64,000 nt of DNA from the NCBI RefSeq assembly GCF_017876115.1, contig NZ_JAGINO010000023.1:62001-126000 (forward strand). Reading direction: 5' to 3'. This DNA comes from Azospirillum picis. Its GTDB lineage: Bacteria; Pseudomonadota; Alphaproteobacteria; Azospirillales; Azospirillaceae. The position numbers and the translations under genes are program-made. Shown here in pieces: positions 14,559 through 23,703 of this stretch. Within the stretch, counting starts at the first letter, position 1. The number at the start of each line of letters is the position of its first letter. The notes under the pieces are model-generated. The model saw nothing but the letters and a program-made list of their open reading frames with translations. It was not told where the DNA came from and searched no databases.

Positions 14559-15548
14559 ATGTACCGCCTGTTGGCCTGCATCGCGCTGATCGTTGTTACC
14601 GTCACCGCGATGGACCGTGTCCTCGCCTCGGCGCTGGGCGATCTGCTGCTTCAATCCAGCGACCGCTTCATGGCGATCTACCGCCCGGCCGAACCGGACA
14701 AGGCTCCGGCCGACGTCGTGGTGCTCGGGAACTCGCGGGCGGACAACCACTTCCCCGTCTCCACCCTCGGCGAGGTCGCCTGCGGGCAGGCGCTGAACCT
14801 CGGCATGGGCGGCGCGCCGACCGTCCTGTCGGCCCTGCTGTGGGAGGATTACCTGGAGCGGCACGATGCCCCGCGCCTGCTGGTGCTGGAGCCGACCGGA
14901 CTGGTCGACAATCCGCACGACCTCGCCGACCTGCCGATGCTCGGCTACTACTCGCCGCGGATCGACGACTTCGTCCGCCAGGAGAACCGGGAGCTGTGGC
15001 TGGCCAACAACGCCTTCCACCTGCTGACCTTCAACAACAACCAGACCATGAGGCTCGCCGCCGGGTTGATGCGGCCGGCCGACGACCGCACCCTGGTCGG
15101 GGTGATGCCGGAGCCGCTGAAGGCCCAGCTCGCCGCCGCCCCCGACGAGGTGATGACCGCCGACGACGCCAACTGGCGCGCCCTGGAGCGCATCATCGGC
15201 GCCGCCCAGGCGCGCGGCACCAAGGTGGCGGTGGTCATCACCCCCTACTTCCCCAGCTACATCGCCAAGCTGACGAACTTCGATGCCTTCTTCGGCGACC
15301 TGAAGGCCCGCCTGCCCAAAGGCGTCACCGTGATCGACGCCCGCCGCGCGGTGGACAAGCCCGAGATGTTCATGGACAGCCTGCACGTCAACGCCGACGG
15401 CGTGCGTGCCATGTTCACCGCCCTGGAACCCGGCCTGCGCCAGCTCGGCAACTGCCCGACCGACCAGCCGGCCGGCGCGATCGCCGCCCTGTCGCAACAG
15501 CGGACCGAGCCGGCGGCGGGGCCGATCGTCCGGGTCAGCGCACCCTAA
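14559..15548 (+). CDS. SGNH-hydrolase-like partner of MBOAT acyltransferase
   Basis: A 329-residue protein with an N-terminal signal/anchor helix (LLACIALIVVTVTAM), so probably periplasmic. The body has SGNH/AlgX-AlgJ features: a catalytic-Ser block VVLGNSRADNHFPVST, then LNLGMGGAPT, and a C-terminal MDSLHVNADG that supplies an Asp/His pair. Such proteins finish O-acetylation started by the MBOAT partner, accepting the acyl group and transferring it to the polymer. The ATG has CGGAGAGC just upstream. It is the second gene of a two-gene operon closed by an intrinsic terminator. The C-terminal 35 residues are low-complexity. Functional pairing is inferred from adjacency and family. Confidence 0.82.
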   Translation: MYRLLACIALIVVTVTAMDRVLASALGDLLLQSSDRFMAIYRPAEPDKAPADVVVLGNSRADNHFPVSTLGEVACGQALNLGMGGAPTVLSALLWEDYLERHDAPRLLVLEPTGLVDNPHDLADLPMLGYYSPRIDDFVRQENRELWLANNAFHLLTFNNNQTMRLAAGLMRPADDRTLVGVMPEPLKAQLAAAPDEVMTADDANWRALERIIGAAQARGTKVAVVITPYFPSYIAKLTNFDAFFGDLKARLPKGVTVIDARRAVDKPEMFMDSLHVNADGVRAMFTALEPGLRQLGNCPTDQPAGAIAALSQQRTEPAAGPIVRVSAP

Positions 15549-15586
15549 TTTTGGGGCGCCCCAACTCGGCCCGGCCCGGCACAAGC

Positions 15587-15620
15587 GGGCGGAGCGGACC
15601 TTCCGCTCCGCCCTTTCTTC
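15587..15620 (+). terminator. intrinsic terminator of the acyltransferase operon
   Basis: GGGCGGAGCGGA (15587-15598) pairs perfectly with TCCGCTCCGCCC (15602-15613) around CCT, followed by TTTCTTC. It lies between two convergent genes. Confidence 0.88.
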
Positions 15621-15621
15621 A

Positions 15622-18153
15622 TCAATACAGCCCGCCGGTGCCCAGCGTCGCGGCGGCGGGCGGGGCCGGCACGCCGGCCGGGGTCTCCCCGAAGCCCGCC
15701 TGGGCGTTCGGGTCGCCGAAGGCGCCGGCACTCTGGGACGACCCGTCGAGGACCTGCGCCGGCTGGTCGGGATTCGGCTCGGTGCCCGGCAGGAAGGCTT
15801 CCCAGATGGCGCGGCTGTCGCCGGGCTGGGCCAACTGGCCGTTCGCCGGGTTGACGCGGACCAGCCGCAGGCCGGGCGGCACGCGGAACGGCGTCGCCGG
15901 CTTGTCCTTCAGCGCCACCTGCATGACCTCCTTGAACACCGGCACCGCCGCCGAGCCGCCGGTTTCGTGCCCGCCCAACGAACGCGGCTGGTCGAAGCCG
16001 ATGTAGGTGCCGACCACCAGGTCGGGCGAGAAGCCCATGAACCAGGCGTCGTGGCTGTCGTTGGTGGTGCCGGTCTTGCCGGCCAGCGGCTTGCCCAGCG
16101 ACTTCAGCGCCGCCGCGGTGCCGCGCTGCACCACGCCCTCCAGGATCGAGACGATCTGGTAGGTGGTGCGGGGGTCGTTCACCTGCTCGCGGGTGTCGGG
16201 CACCGCCGGAACCGCCAGCCCGTCCTTCCAGGCGACGGCGCCGCAGCCCTCGCAGGCCCGCGTGTCGTGGCGGAAGACCGTCTTGCCGTTGCGGTCCTGC
16301 ACCCGGTCGATGAAGGTCGGCACCACCCGTTTGCCGCCGTTGTCGAGCATGGCGTAGGCGGTGGCGAGCCGCAGCACCGTGGTCTCGCCGGCGCCCAGCG
16401 ACATCGGCAGATAGGGCTGCAGGTTGTCCATGATGCCGAACTTCTCGACCAGCGCCTTGACCTTGTCCATGCCGATCTGCTGGGCGAGGCGGACGGTCAT
16501 GACGTTGCGCGACTTCTCGATGCCGACGCGCAGCGGCGTCGGGCCGTAGAACTCGTGGCTGTAGTTCTCCGGCCGCCAGACCGGCTGGCCGCCGCCCGGA
16601 TCGTAGGAGAAGGGGGCGTCCATCACCAGCGAGGACGGGGTGAAGCCCTGGTTGAGCGCGGTCAGGTAGACGAAGGGCTTGAAGGAGGATCCCGGCTGGC
16701 GCAGCGCCTGGGTGGCGCGGTTGAACACGCTCATGGCGGGGGAGAAGCCGCCGACCATCGCCAGCACGCGCCCGGTGTGCGGGTCGAGCGCCACCAGGCC
16801 GCCCTGCACCGCCGGGATCTGGCGCAGCCCGTAGCTGCCCGCCGGCAGCTCCCTACTTTCCTTGGCCCCCTTCCTGGCCGGCTTCTCATCCTCGTCCTTC
16901 GCCGGCCCGCTCACCGGCTCCACCAGCAGCAGGTCGCCGAGCTTGGCCACGTCGGACGGCTTGCGCACCGCGGCGCCGAGCACCTCCCCCTCCTTCCAGG
17001 GGCGGGCCCAGCGCAGCTCCGACAGCGGGATGCGGCCGCGGGTGCCGTCGGCCAGCCCGATGTCCAGCCCGTCGCCCTGGTCGTCCTTCAGCACGACCGC
17101 CAGCTTCCAGCCCTCGCCGCCCGGCGGCACCGGCATCGCCGCCAGTTTCTTCGGCCAGCCGTCGAAATTCTCCATCCTGCCGACCGGGCCGCGCCAGCCG
17201 TGGCGGCGGTCGTAGGCGATCAGCCCGTCGCGCAGCGACTTGGTTGCCGCCGCCTGGAGCTGCGGATCCATCGAGGCGCGGACGGAGAGGCCGCCCTCAT
17301 AGAGGGCCTGCTCGCCGTACAGCTTCACCAGTTCGCGCCGGACCTCCTCGGAGAAATACTCGGCGGTCACCACCTCCTGCTCGTCGCGCTTGCGGGTGAG
17401 CAGCGGGCGGCCCTGGGCGGCCTTCGCCTCGTCCGGCGTGATGTAGCCGTCCTCGGCCATGCGGCCGATCACCCAGTTGCGCCGCGCCATCGCGGCCTCG
17501 TGCTGGCGTTCCGGGTTGTAGTTGGACGGCGCCTTCGGCAGCGCGGCCAGGAAGGCGACCTCCTCGATGCTCAGCTCGTCCAGCGCCTTGTTGAAATAGT
17601 TGAGCGCGGCCGCGGCGACGCCGTAGGAGCGGTTCCCGAGGAAGATCTCGTTCAGGTAGAGCTCCAGGATGCGGTCCTTGGTGAAGGCCCGCTCGATGCG
17701 GATCGCCAGGATCGCTTCCTTGATCTTGCGCGCGAAGGACACCTCGTTGGTCAGCAGCATGTTCTTGGCGACCTGCTGCGTGATGGTGCTGGCGCCCACC
17801 GGCCGGCGGTCGCGGCCGAAATTCTCGATGTTGATCAGGATGGCGCGCAGGATGCCGATCGGGTCGACGCCCTGGTGCTCGTAGAAGTTCTTGTCCTCGG
17901 CCGCCATGAAGGCGTTGACCACCTGGCGCGGCATCGAGTCGATCGGCACGAAGATGCGCCGCTCCGACGCGAACTCGGCCATCAGCCGGCCGTCGCCGGC
18001 ATAGATGCGCGTGGTCACCGGCGGCTGGTAGTTCGCCAGCTTCGTATAGTCGGGCAGGTCGTGGTCGTAATGCTGGAACAGGAAGACGAGGCCGCCCGCG
18101 GCCACCAGGGCCAGCATCACGAAGGCCATCAGCAAGGACAGAAGAAGGCGCAT
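15622..18153 (-). CDS. mrcA: penicillin-binding protein 1A, bifunctional glycosyltransferase/transpeptidase
   Basis: Class A PBP of 843 residues that polymerises glycan strands and cross-links peptides in the periplasm, anchored by one N-terminal helix (LLLSLLMAFVMLALVAAGGL). Glycosyltransferase part: EDKNFYEHQGVD with the catalytic Glu, then GASTITQQVAKN and a second Glu in LELYLNEIFLGN. An OB-like insert follows (about residues 310-430). Transpeptidase motifs: SSFKP (active Ser and Lys), SRN, and KTGTTNDSHDAWF. The C-terminus is Pro/Ala-rich. I chose ATG 18153 over the GTG 33 bases upstream because of GCGGGA before it; neither has a strong Shine-Dalgarno. It follows the amidase gene on the same strand, the usual alphaproteobacterial order. 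Confidence 0.94.
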   Translation of the reverse strand: MRLLLSLLMAFVMLALVAAGGLVFLFQHYDHDLPDYTKLANYQPPVTTRIYAGDGRLMAEFASERRIFVPIDSMPRQVVNAFMAAEDKNFYEHQGVDPIGILRAILINIENFGRDRRPVGASTITQQVAKNMLLTNEVSFARKIKEAILAIRIERAFTKDRILELYLNEIFLGNRSYGVAAAALNYFNKALDELSIEEVAFLAALPKAPSNYNPERQHEAAMARRNWVIGRMAEDGYITPDEAKAAQGRPLLTRKRDEQEVVTAEYFSEEVRRELVKLYGEQALYEGGLSVRASMDPQLQAAATKSLRDGLIAYDRRHGWRGPVGRMENFDGWPKKLAAMPVPPGGEGWKLAVVLKDDQGDGLDIGLADGTRGRIPLSELRWARPWKEGEVLGAAVRKPSDVAKLGDLLLVEPVSGPAKDEDEKPARKGAKESRELPAGSYGLRQIPAVQGGLVALDPHTGRVLAMVGGFSPAMSVFNRATQALRQPGSSFKPFVYLTALNQGFTPSSLVMDAPFSYDPGGGQPVWRPENYSHEFYGPTPLRVGIEKSRNVMTVRLAQQIGMDKVKALVEKFGIMDNLQPYLPMSLGAGETTVLRLATAYAMLDNGGKRVVPTFIDRVQDRNGKTVFRHDTRACEGCGAVAWKDGLAVPAVPDTREQVNDPRTTYQIVSILEGVVQRGTAAALKSLGKPLAGKTGTTNDSHDAWFMGFSPDLVVGTYIGFDQPRSLGGHETGGSAAVPVFKEVMQVALKDKPATPFRVPPGLRLVRVNPANGQLAQPGDSRAIWEAFLPGTEPNPDQPAQVLDGSSQSAGAFGDPNAQAGFGETPAGVPAPPAAATLGTGGLY

Positions 18154-18348
18154 GACCAATCCCGCAAGAAACGACGGCAGGCGCACCGCGGCCGGAAGTC
18201 GATGGCTTCCGATCCGCCGGCACGCCGGTTGATGCGGCGCATCCTACACCGCGACGGTGCCAAGTACCGCCCCCGATCCCGTCATGTCAGGAAAATGTGA
18301 CATGCAGAGGGCGCCAGCCCGGCCGGGGCTGTGACGGCGGCGCGCGGT

Positions 18349-19905
18349 TCAGGTCCGCTGCGCCCCGAGCAGCCACTTGAAATAGGCGTCGATGGTCCGG
18401 GCCAGCCCCTTGCCCAGCCGCTCGCGGTGGACCGAGGAGATCAGCAGGCTGACGTCGCGGCGGTTCGACAGGTATCCCATCTCGATCAGCGCCGACGGCA
18501 CGTCGGGGGCGGTCAGCACGGCGAAACCGGCCTGCCGGTGCGGCTTGCTCGGGATCAGCGGGATGTCGCGCCCGAGATTCTGCAGGGCCAGGGTGGCGAA
18601 GCGCTTGGAATGGTTCATCGTGTCGCGCTGGGCGAGGTCGATCAGGATGTTGGCGACCAGCGCGTTCTCGCCGGACAGGTCCAGGCCGACCAGCGCGTCG
18701 GACCGGTTCTCCTTGGCGGCCAGCATCTCCGCCTCGCGGTCCGACGCCTTGTCGGACAGGGTATAGATCGACAGGCCGCGGACGTCGCCGCTGCTGATGC
18801 TGTCGGCGTGCAGCGAGATGAACAGGTCGGCCCCGGCCTCGCGCCCCAGCGCGACGCGGTCGCGCAGGCGGATGAAGACGTCGCTGTCGCGGGTCAGCCG
18901 CACGCGGTAGCGCCCGGTCCGCTCCAGTTGGCGCTTCACCTCCTTGGCGGTGGCCAGCGTGATGTCCTTCTCGTAGATGCCGCCGACGCCGATGGCGCCC
19001 GGATCCTGGCCGCCGTGGCCGGGATCGAGCACGATCAGCGGCTTCTCCGCCGCGGTCGGCGGCTTCGCCGCAGGTTCCGGCGGCGGCGGGACTGCCGGGA
19101 GCGACGCCGTCATGAGCTGGGCCGGCGGGATCGGCGGCAACGGGACGAAGGGAGGCGGCGCCGTCACGACGCCGGCCGCCGCCGCGCCCGTCCCGCCCGC
19201 CTCGCCGGGCGCCTCGGGAACGGTCATGGCCGTGGCGATGACCGACGACATCGTCATCTCGTGGCCACCCGGATCGCGCGCGCCTCGCGCCTGCTCGCCA
19301 CGGCCCGCGCCCTGCCCCGGACCTTGACTCGCGCCGGCGGCGGCCGGCGGCGCGCCCTTGGCGATCCGGCGGAACTCCGCCGGCGTGGTCTTCTCCAGAT
19401 CCAGCACGAAGCGCGGCTGGTGGCCGTCGCGGGCCGGGATCATGAAGGCGCTGCGCACCTTCGCCGGACCCACCGTGTCGAAGGTCACGCGGGTCCCGCC
19501 CGCCGGGGCGCCGCCGGCATGGCGGTAGCGCGCCACCATCCCCTTGCCCTCCACCGTCCGGGATCCGCCGGGCCACGCCAGCTCCGGCAGGTCGACGACG
19601 ACCCGGTACGGGTCGGCGGCCAGCGTCACCGTGAAGGGGACGGTGTCGCTCAGTTCGAGCACGAAGCGGGTCATGTCCGGATGCAGGCCGAACCGGGCAT
19701 CCACCACCGCCGCGCGCGGGATCGGCGGCGGCAGCGACGCCGTGGTCTGGGCGTTCGCCGCGGCAGGCGACCCGAGAAGCCCGAGCGCGACCACCGCCGG
19801 CAGCACGATGGCGCACAGGCGGGAGACAAGCGGGCGGACCGACGGCGCCGGCGGCTGACTTTCAGGCGGCAGGCTCTCGGTCGGCAGGCTGGGCGGCCGT
19901 GGCAT
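18349..19905 (-). CDS. N-acetylmuramoyl-L-alanine amidase with AMIN domain, AmiC-like
   Basis: Periplasmic zinc amidase that cuts the stem peptide from muramic acid, needed for daughter-cell separation. The 518 residues comprise an N-terminal signal (LCAIVLPAVVALGLLGSPAA), an AMIN domain (about 55-170, VVDLPELAW, RFVLDLEKTTPAEF), a Pro/Ala-rich linker, and the Amidase_3 domain. In the last, the Zn ligands are visible as His in VLDPGHGGQDPG, Glu in GIYEKDITLA, and His in FISLHADSIS; the catalytic Glu is in ALIEMGYLSNRRD. The ATG has AGGGG six bases upstream. It begins the amidase-mrcA unit; divergent rne lies upstream. The exact paralogue (AmiA/B/C) is not decided. Confidence 0.92.
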   Translation of the reverse strand: MPRPPSLPTESLPPESQPPAPSVRPLVSRLCAIVLPAVVALGLLGSPAAANAQTTASLPPPIPRAAVVDARFGLHPDMTRFVLELSDTVPFTVTLAADPYRVVVDLPELAWPGGSRTVEGKGMVARYRHAGGAPAGGTRVTFDTVGPAKVRSAFMIPARDGHQPRFVLDLEKTTPAEFRRIAKGAPPAAAGASQGPGQGAGRGEQARGARDPGGHEMTMSSVIATAMTVPEAPGEAGGTGAAAAGVVTAPPPFVPLPPIPPAQLMTASLPAVPPPPEPAAKPPTAAEKPLIVLDPGHGGQDPGAIGVGGIYEKDITLATAKEVKRQLERTGRYRVRLTRDSDVFIRLRDRVALGREAGADLFISLHADSISSGDVRGLSIYTLSDKASDREAEMLAAKENRSDALVGLDLSGENALVANILIDLAQRDTMNHSKRFATLALQNLGRDIPLIPSKPHRQAGFAVLTAPDVPSALIEMGYLSNRRDVSLLISSVHRERLGKGLARTIDAYFKWLLGAQRT

Positions 19906-20561
19906 CGGATCCCCTGGGCAGCGGCAGCAGTGCAACGGACGACCAGCTATAGACCAGCCGCTTCGACGCCCTCAACGCGCATCGTCGGGCGCCCCGCCAA
20001 TTCCGTCCCGGGGTGCCGTTCCTGCAACAGTGACGCCCCCGCCGGACGGGTCCGGAGGGTGGCGCGTGGGGTGGCGGGTGGCAGGACCGGCCCGGGCTTC
20101 CACGCCGCGAACTTGTTCGGCGAATCGGCGCATTTCCGCGTTGTGCAAGCCGGATCGCTTGTCTATGGTATCTTCGCGACAGACCGCAATTCGCCAGAGT
20201 CGGGCCGAATTGCCCCGATGGGCGCCGATCTCGCTGACCCCGGTCAGCCGGTCGCCGGTCACGGGGCCGGTCATGGGGCTGCGGCGTCGCCCCCGACACC
20301 GCCTGTCCGGCCATCCGCGCCGGAAGGACGTCGCGGGGTGGCGCGTTCGGATTGCCGGTAAGAGGACGAAACCTCGAAGCTGGCTGTGGCCGCAAGGCGG
20401 CAGCCCGGCGCGTGTCGACCGGGCCGTCCTGGCTGCTCTCGTCAGCGCCGTTCGGCGGTTCCGGTCCCGTCGTGCCGCACGCTTCGCCCACAACAGACGC
20501 TGCGTCCAGGCGGCCCGACCGGTCGCGCGGGTTCCCTGGGTCGCGCCGTTGAGGACCATAA
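19906..20561. other. divergent region and long rne leader
   Basis: 656 bases between the amidase start (minus) and rne (plus). The right-hand 385 bases would be rne 5' leader if the promoter at 20141-20169 is used. In the leader are four GCCGGTC/CCGGTC repeats between 20239 and 20272. No gene is supported, although open frames cross the region because of high GC. Confidence 0.45.
20141..20169 (+). promoter_or_regulatory. candidate sigma-70 promoter of rne
   Basis: TTGTGC (20141-20146), 17-base spacer, TATGGT (20164-20169). Predicted start near 20176. The rne ATG is about 385 bases further, similar in scale to the leader through which Escherichia coli RNase E controls its own mRNA. Confidence 0.45.
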
Positions 20562-23500
20562 ATGGCCAAGCGCATGCTGGTGGACGCCACGCACCCGGAG
20601 GAAACCCGGGTCGCCGTGGTCAATGGAAACCGGCTGGAAGAGCTCGATTTCGAGATCGCCAGCCGCAAGCAGCTAAAGGGCAACATCTACCTCGCCAAGG
20701 TGACGCGGGTCGAGCCTTCGCTCCAGGCGGCGTTCGTCGAGTATGGCGGGAACCGCCACGGCTTCCTCGCCTTCTCCGAAATCCATCCCGACTACTACCG
20801 CATTCCGATCGCCGACCGCGAGGCCCTGCTGGCCGAGGAGCGCCGCCTGGAGGAACAGGCGGAGGCCCGTGCCGAGGCCGCCGCCGACGGCGCCGTGATG
20901 GCCGAGCCGATCCGCCCGGAGCAGGTGGTCGAGGAATGGTCGCCGATGCCCTCCCCCATCGCGCCGGAGGCCTCCGACGAGGACGATGCCGGCGACGGCG
21001 GCCCGGACGGCGGGGATGAGGACGGCGACGAGGCCGGCAGCGACGGGGCCGGCGACGAGCGCGCCGCCCGCGACGACGGCGCCGAGGCCGGCGGTCCCGC
21101 TCCGTCCGTGCCCGACATGGTCGGCGGCGACGAGGACGAGGAGGTCGAAACCCAGCGCCGCCGCTCGCGGCCGCTGCGCTCCTACAAGATCCAGGAAGTG
21201 GTGAAGCGCCGGCAGGTCATGCTGGTGCAGGTGACCAAGGAGGAGCGCGGCAACAAGGGTGCCGCGCTGACCACCTACCTGTCGCTGCCCGGCCGCTACT
21301 GCGTCCTGATGCCCAACACCGGCCGCGGCGGCGGGATCTCCCGCAAGATCACCAACCCGGCCGACCGCAAGCGCCTGAAGGAAATCCTGTCGGACCTCGA
21401 CATTCCCGACGGCATGGCGGTCATCCTGCGCACCGCCGGGCTGGAGCGCTCCAAGCCCGAGATCAAGCGCGACCTGGAATATCTCCTGCGCCTGTGGGAC
21501 GACATCCGCGAACAGACGCTGAAGTCGTCGGCGCCCTGCCTCATCTATGAAGAGGCGAACCTGATCAAGCGGTCGATCCGCGACCTCTACGCCAACGACA
21601 TCGACGAGATCTGGGTCGAGGGCGAGGCCGGCTTCCGCACGGCGCGCGAGTTCATGGACATGCTGATGCCGGGCCATTCCCAGCGCGTCCAGCTCTACCG
21701 CGACAGCCAGATCCCGCTGTTCCACCGCTATCAGGTGGAAACGCAGATCGACGCCATCCACAGCCCGGTGGTGCAGCTTCGCTCCGGCGGCTACATCGTC
21801 ATCAACCCGACCGAGGCGCTGGTCTCCATCGACGTCAACTCCGGCAAGTCGACCCGCGAGCGCAACATCGAGGAAACCGCCTACAAGACCAACCTGGAGG
21901 CCGCCGACGAGGTGGCGCGCCAGTTGCGCCTGCGCGACCTCGCCGGCCTGATCGTCATCGACTTCATCGACATGGAGGAGCCGCGGAACAACGCCGCCGT
22001 CGAGCGCCGCCTGAAGGAAGCGATGAAGAACGACCGGGCGCGCATCCAGCTCGGCCGCATCTCCGCCTTCGGCCTGATGGAGCTGTCGCGCCAGCGCCTG
22101 CGCCCGTCGCTGCTGGAGACCAACTTCGAGCGCTGCCCGCACTGCTCGGGGACCGGCGTCGTCCGCTCGGTCGAATCCGCCTCGCTGCACGTCCTGCGCG
22201 CCATCGAGGAGGAAGGCATCCGCAAGCGGTCGTCGGAGATCACCATCTACGTCCCGACCTCGATCGCGCTCTACATCCTCAATCAGAAGCGCGGCGAGCT
22301 GGCGAAGATCGAGGAGCGCCACGGCTTCCACGTCATGGTGCAGGCCGATGACGGCCTGATTGCCCCGGACCATCGCCTGGAGCGCAACAAGGCCCGCCTG
22401 CCGGACGAGGACGGTCCGCTGGTCAGCGCCGACCGCGTCATGGCCGAGACCGACCGCGCGCTGGCCGCCGAGCCGGTCGAAACCACCATCGAGGCCGAGG
22501 CCGATGCCGAGCCCGTCCAGGGCGAGGATGCCGGCGACCGTACCGCTGCCGTTGACGCCGGAGGCGAGGGCGGCAGCGACGGCAACGGCGACGATCGCCG
22601 CCGCCGCCGGCGTCGCCGGCGCGGCCGTGGCCGTGGCGACCGCGAGGAAGGCCGGATCGAAGGCAACGGCGACGAGGCCGAGGAGACCGAAGAGGCCGAG
22701 GACAACGGCGACGAGGTGACGGAGGCGCCGCTGCCTGCCGCCGCCGAGGCCATCTCCGGCACGGCGATCTCCGAGCCGGCGGATGCCGGTGAGGAAACCG
22801 ACGATGGCGAGGGCGAGGGCGACGACGGCGAGGAGGAGACCTCCGAGGCGGGTGACCGCAACGGCGAGGGCCGCAAGAAGCGCCGTCGCGGCAAGCGCGG
22901 TGGCCGCCGCCGCTCCCGCCGCGAGGGTGGCGAGGAACTGGAGGCCGGTGCCGACGTTCCGGTCGCCGGCCAGGACGGCACCGTGCCGGCCGCCCCGGCC
23001 GAGGCCTCCGACCTCGACTGGATCCTTGCCGGCGACACCCCGGCCGAGCAGGTCCCGGTTCCGGCGACCGAGCCGCCGGTGGTGGCACCTGTCGAGGCCA
23101 CTCCGGCGGTAACCGCCGAGGCTCCGGCCAGGAAGGGGTCGCGCAAGCGCAAGGCCGCCGCCGAGGCTCCGGCAGAGGCTGCACCCGTGGTGACCGAGGC
23201 TCCGGCCAAGAAGGCGTCGCGCAAGCGCAAGGCCGCCGCCGAGGCGCCGGTCGAGGCTGCCCCCGCCGTGGCCGAGGTTCCGGCCAAGAAGGCGTCGCGC
23301 AAGCGCAAGGCCGCCGCCGAGGCGCCGGTTGAGGCCGCTCCCGCCGTGACCGAGGCCCCGGCCAAGAAGGCGTCGCGCAAGCGCAAGGCCGCCGCCGAGG
23401 CTCCGGCAGAGGCTGCCCCCGCCGTGACCGAGGCCCCGGCCAAGAAGGCGTCGCGCAAGCGCAAGGCCGCCGCCGAGGCTCCGGCAGAGGCTGCGGCCAA

Positions 23501-23597
23501 GACTTCGGTTGAGGCCGCCCCCGCCGTGACCGAGGCCCCGGCCGCCGACACGGGCGAAGCCGAGGCCAAGCCCCGCCGGGGCTGGTGGAAGCGCTGA
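20562..23597 (+). CDS. rne: ribonuclease E
   Basis: Endoribonuclease of the RNA degradosome, 1011 residues. N-terminal S1 domain (LKGNIYLAKVTRVEPSLQAA) is interrupted by an acidic insert of about 100 residues (roughly 90-200), then resumes with MLVQVTKEERGNKGAALTTY. The catalytic part includes GGYIVINPTEALVSIDVNSG with the metal-binding Asp, and the zinc-link Cys525/Cys528 in ERCPHCSGTG. The C-terminal half is disordered: an acidic/basic scaffold (RRRRRRRRGRGRGDREEGR-like) and five copies of a 26-residue Ala/Lys repeat containing KASRKRKAAAEAP, ending in an aromatic tip GWWKR. These would bind RNA and degradosome partners. Leader and terminator suggest a monocistronic unit. Start ATG after GAGGACCATAA. 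Confidence 0.95.
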   Translation: MAKRMLVDATHPEETRVAVVNGNRLEELDFEIASRKQLKGNIYLAKVTRVEPSLQAAFVEYGGNRHGFLAFSEIHPDYYRIPIADREALLAEERRLEEQAEARAEAAADGAVMAEPIRPEQVVEEWSPMPSPIAPEASDEDDAGDGGPDGGDEDGDEAGSDGAGDERAARDDGAEAGGPAPSVPDMVGGDEDEEVETQRRRSRPLRSYKIQEVVKRRQVMLVQVTKEERGNKGAALTTYLSLPGRYCVLMPNTGRGGGISRKITNPADRKRLKEILSDLDIPDGMAVILRTAGLERSKPEIKRDLEYLLRLWDDIREQTLKSSAPCLIYEEANLIKRSIRDLYANDIDEIWVEGEAGFRTAREFMDMLMPGHSQRVQLYRDSQIPLFHRYQVETQIDAIHSPVVQLRSGGYIVINPTEALVSIDVNSGKSTRERNIEETAYKTNLEAADEVARQLRLRDLAGLIVIDFIDMEEPRNNAAVERRLKEAMKNDRARIQLGRISAFGLMELSRQRLRPSLLETNFERCPHCSGTGVVRSVESASLHVLRAIEEEGIRKRSSEITIYVPTSIALYILNQKRGELAKIEERHGFHVMVQADDGLIAPDHRLERNKARLPDEDGPLVSADRVMAETDRALAAEPVETTIEAEADAEPVQGEDAGDRTAAVDAGGEGGSDGNGDDRRRRRRRRRGRGRGDREEGRIEGNGDEAEETEEAEDNGDEVTEAPLPAAAEAISGTAISEPADAGEETDDGEGEGDDGEEETSEAGDRNGEGRKKRRRGKRGGRRRSRREGGEELEAGADVPVAGQDGTVPAAPAEASDLDWILAGDTPAEQVPVPATEPPVVAPVEATPAVTAEAPARKGSRKRKAAAEAPAEAAPVVTEAPAKKASRKRKAAAEAPVEAAPAVAEVPAKKASRKRKAAAEAPVEAAPAVTEAPAKKASRKRKAAAEAPAEAAPAVTEAPAKKASRKRKAAAEAPAEAAAKTSVEAAPAVTEAPAADTGEAEAKPRRGWWKR
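23139..23491 (+). repeat. tandem 78-bp repeat inside rne
   Basis: The sequence TCGCGCAAGCGCAAGGCCGC recurs with starts at 23139, 23217, 23295, 23373 and 23451, exactly 78 bp apart. Each unit encodes 26 residues (SRKRKAAAEAP... AAP..TEAPAKKA). The last unit is truncated. Near-identity of third codon positions implies recent duplication or conversion. Confidence 0.9.
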
Positions 23598-23629
23598 GCC
23601 GGACGGTCATTTTCCGACCGAAGGACTGG

Positions 23630-23658
23630 AAAAGGCGCCGCAGGGCGCCTTTTCCTTT
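23630..23658 (+). terminator. intrinsic terminator after rne
   Basis: AAAAGGCGCC (23630-23639) pairs perfectly with GGCGCCTTTT (23644-23653) around GCAG, followed by CCTTTTCC. It separates rne from greB. Confidence 0.85.
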
Positions 23659-23703
23659 TCCTGCCCACGCCTTCATCCCTGCCCACAGCCGACAGGTCGG
23701 ACC

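Noticed and set aside
15406..18300. Very long open frame on the plus strand across mrcA (about 960 codons)
   Set aside because: It mirrors the GC-rich codon pattern of mrcA, is full of His/Arg/Gln/Gly low-complexity typical of antisense translation, and contains no domain. mrcA on the minus strand has all PBP motifs.
23139..23491. Regular repeats in rne as a CRISPR array
   Set aside because: Units are contiguous 78-bp coding repeats without variable spacers and remain in the rne frame.
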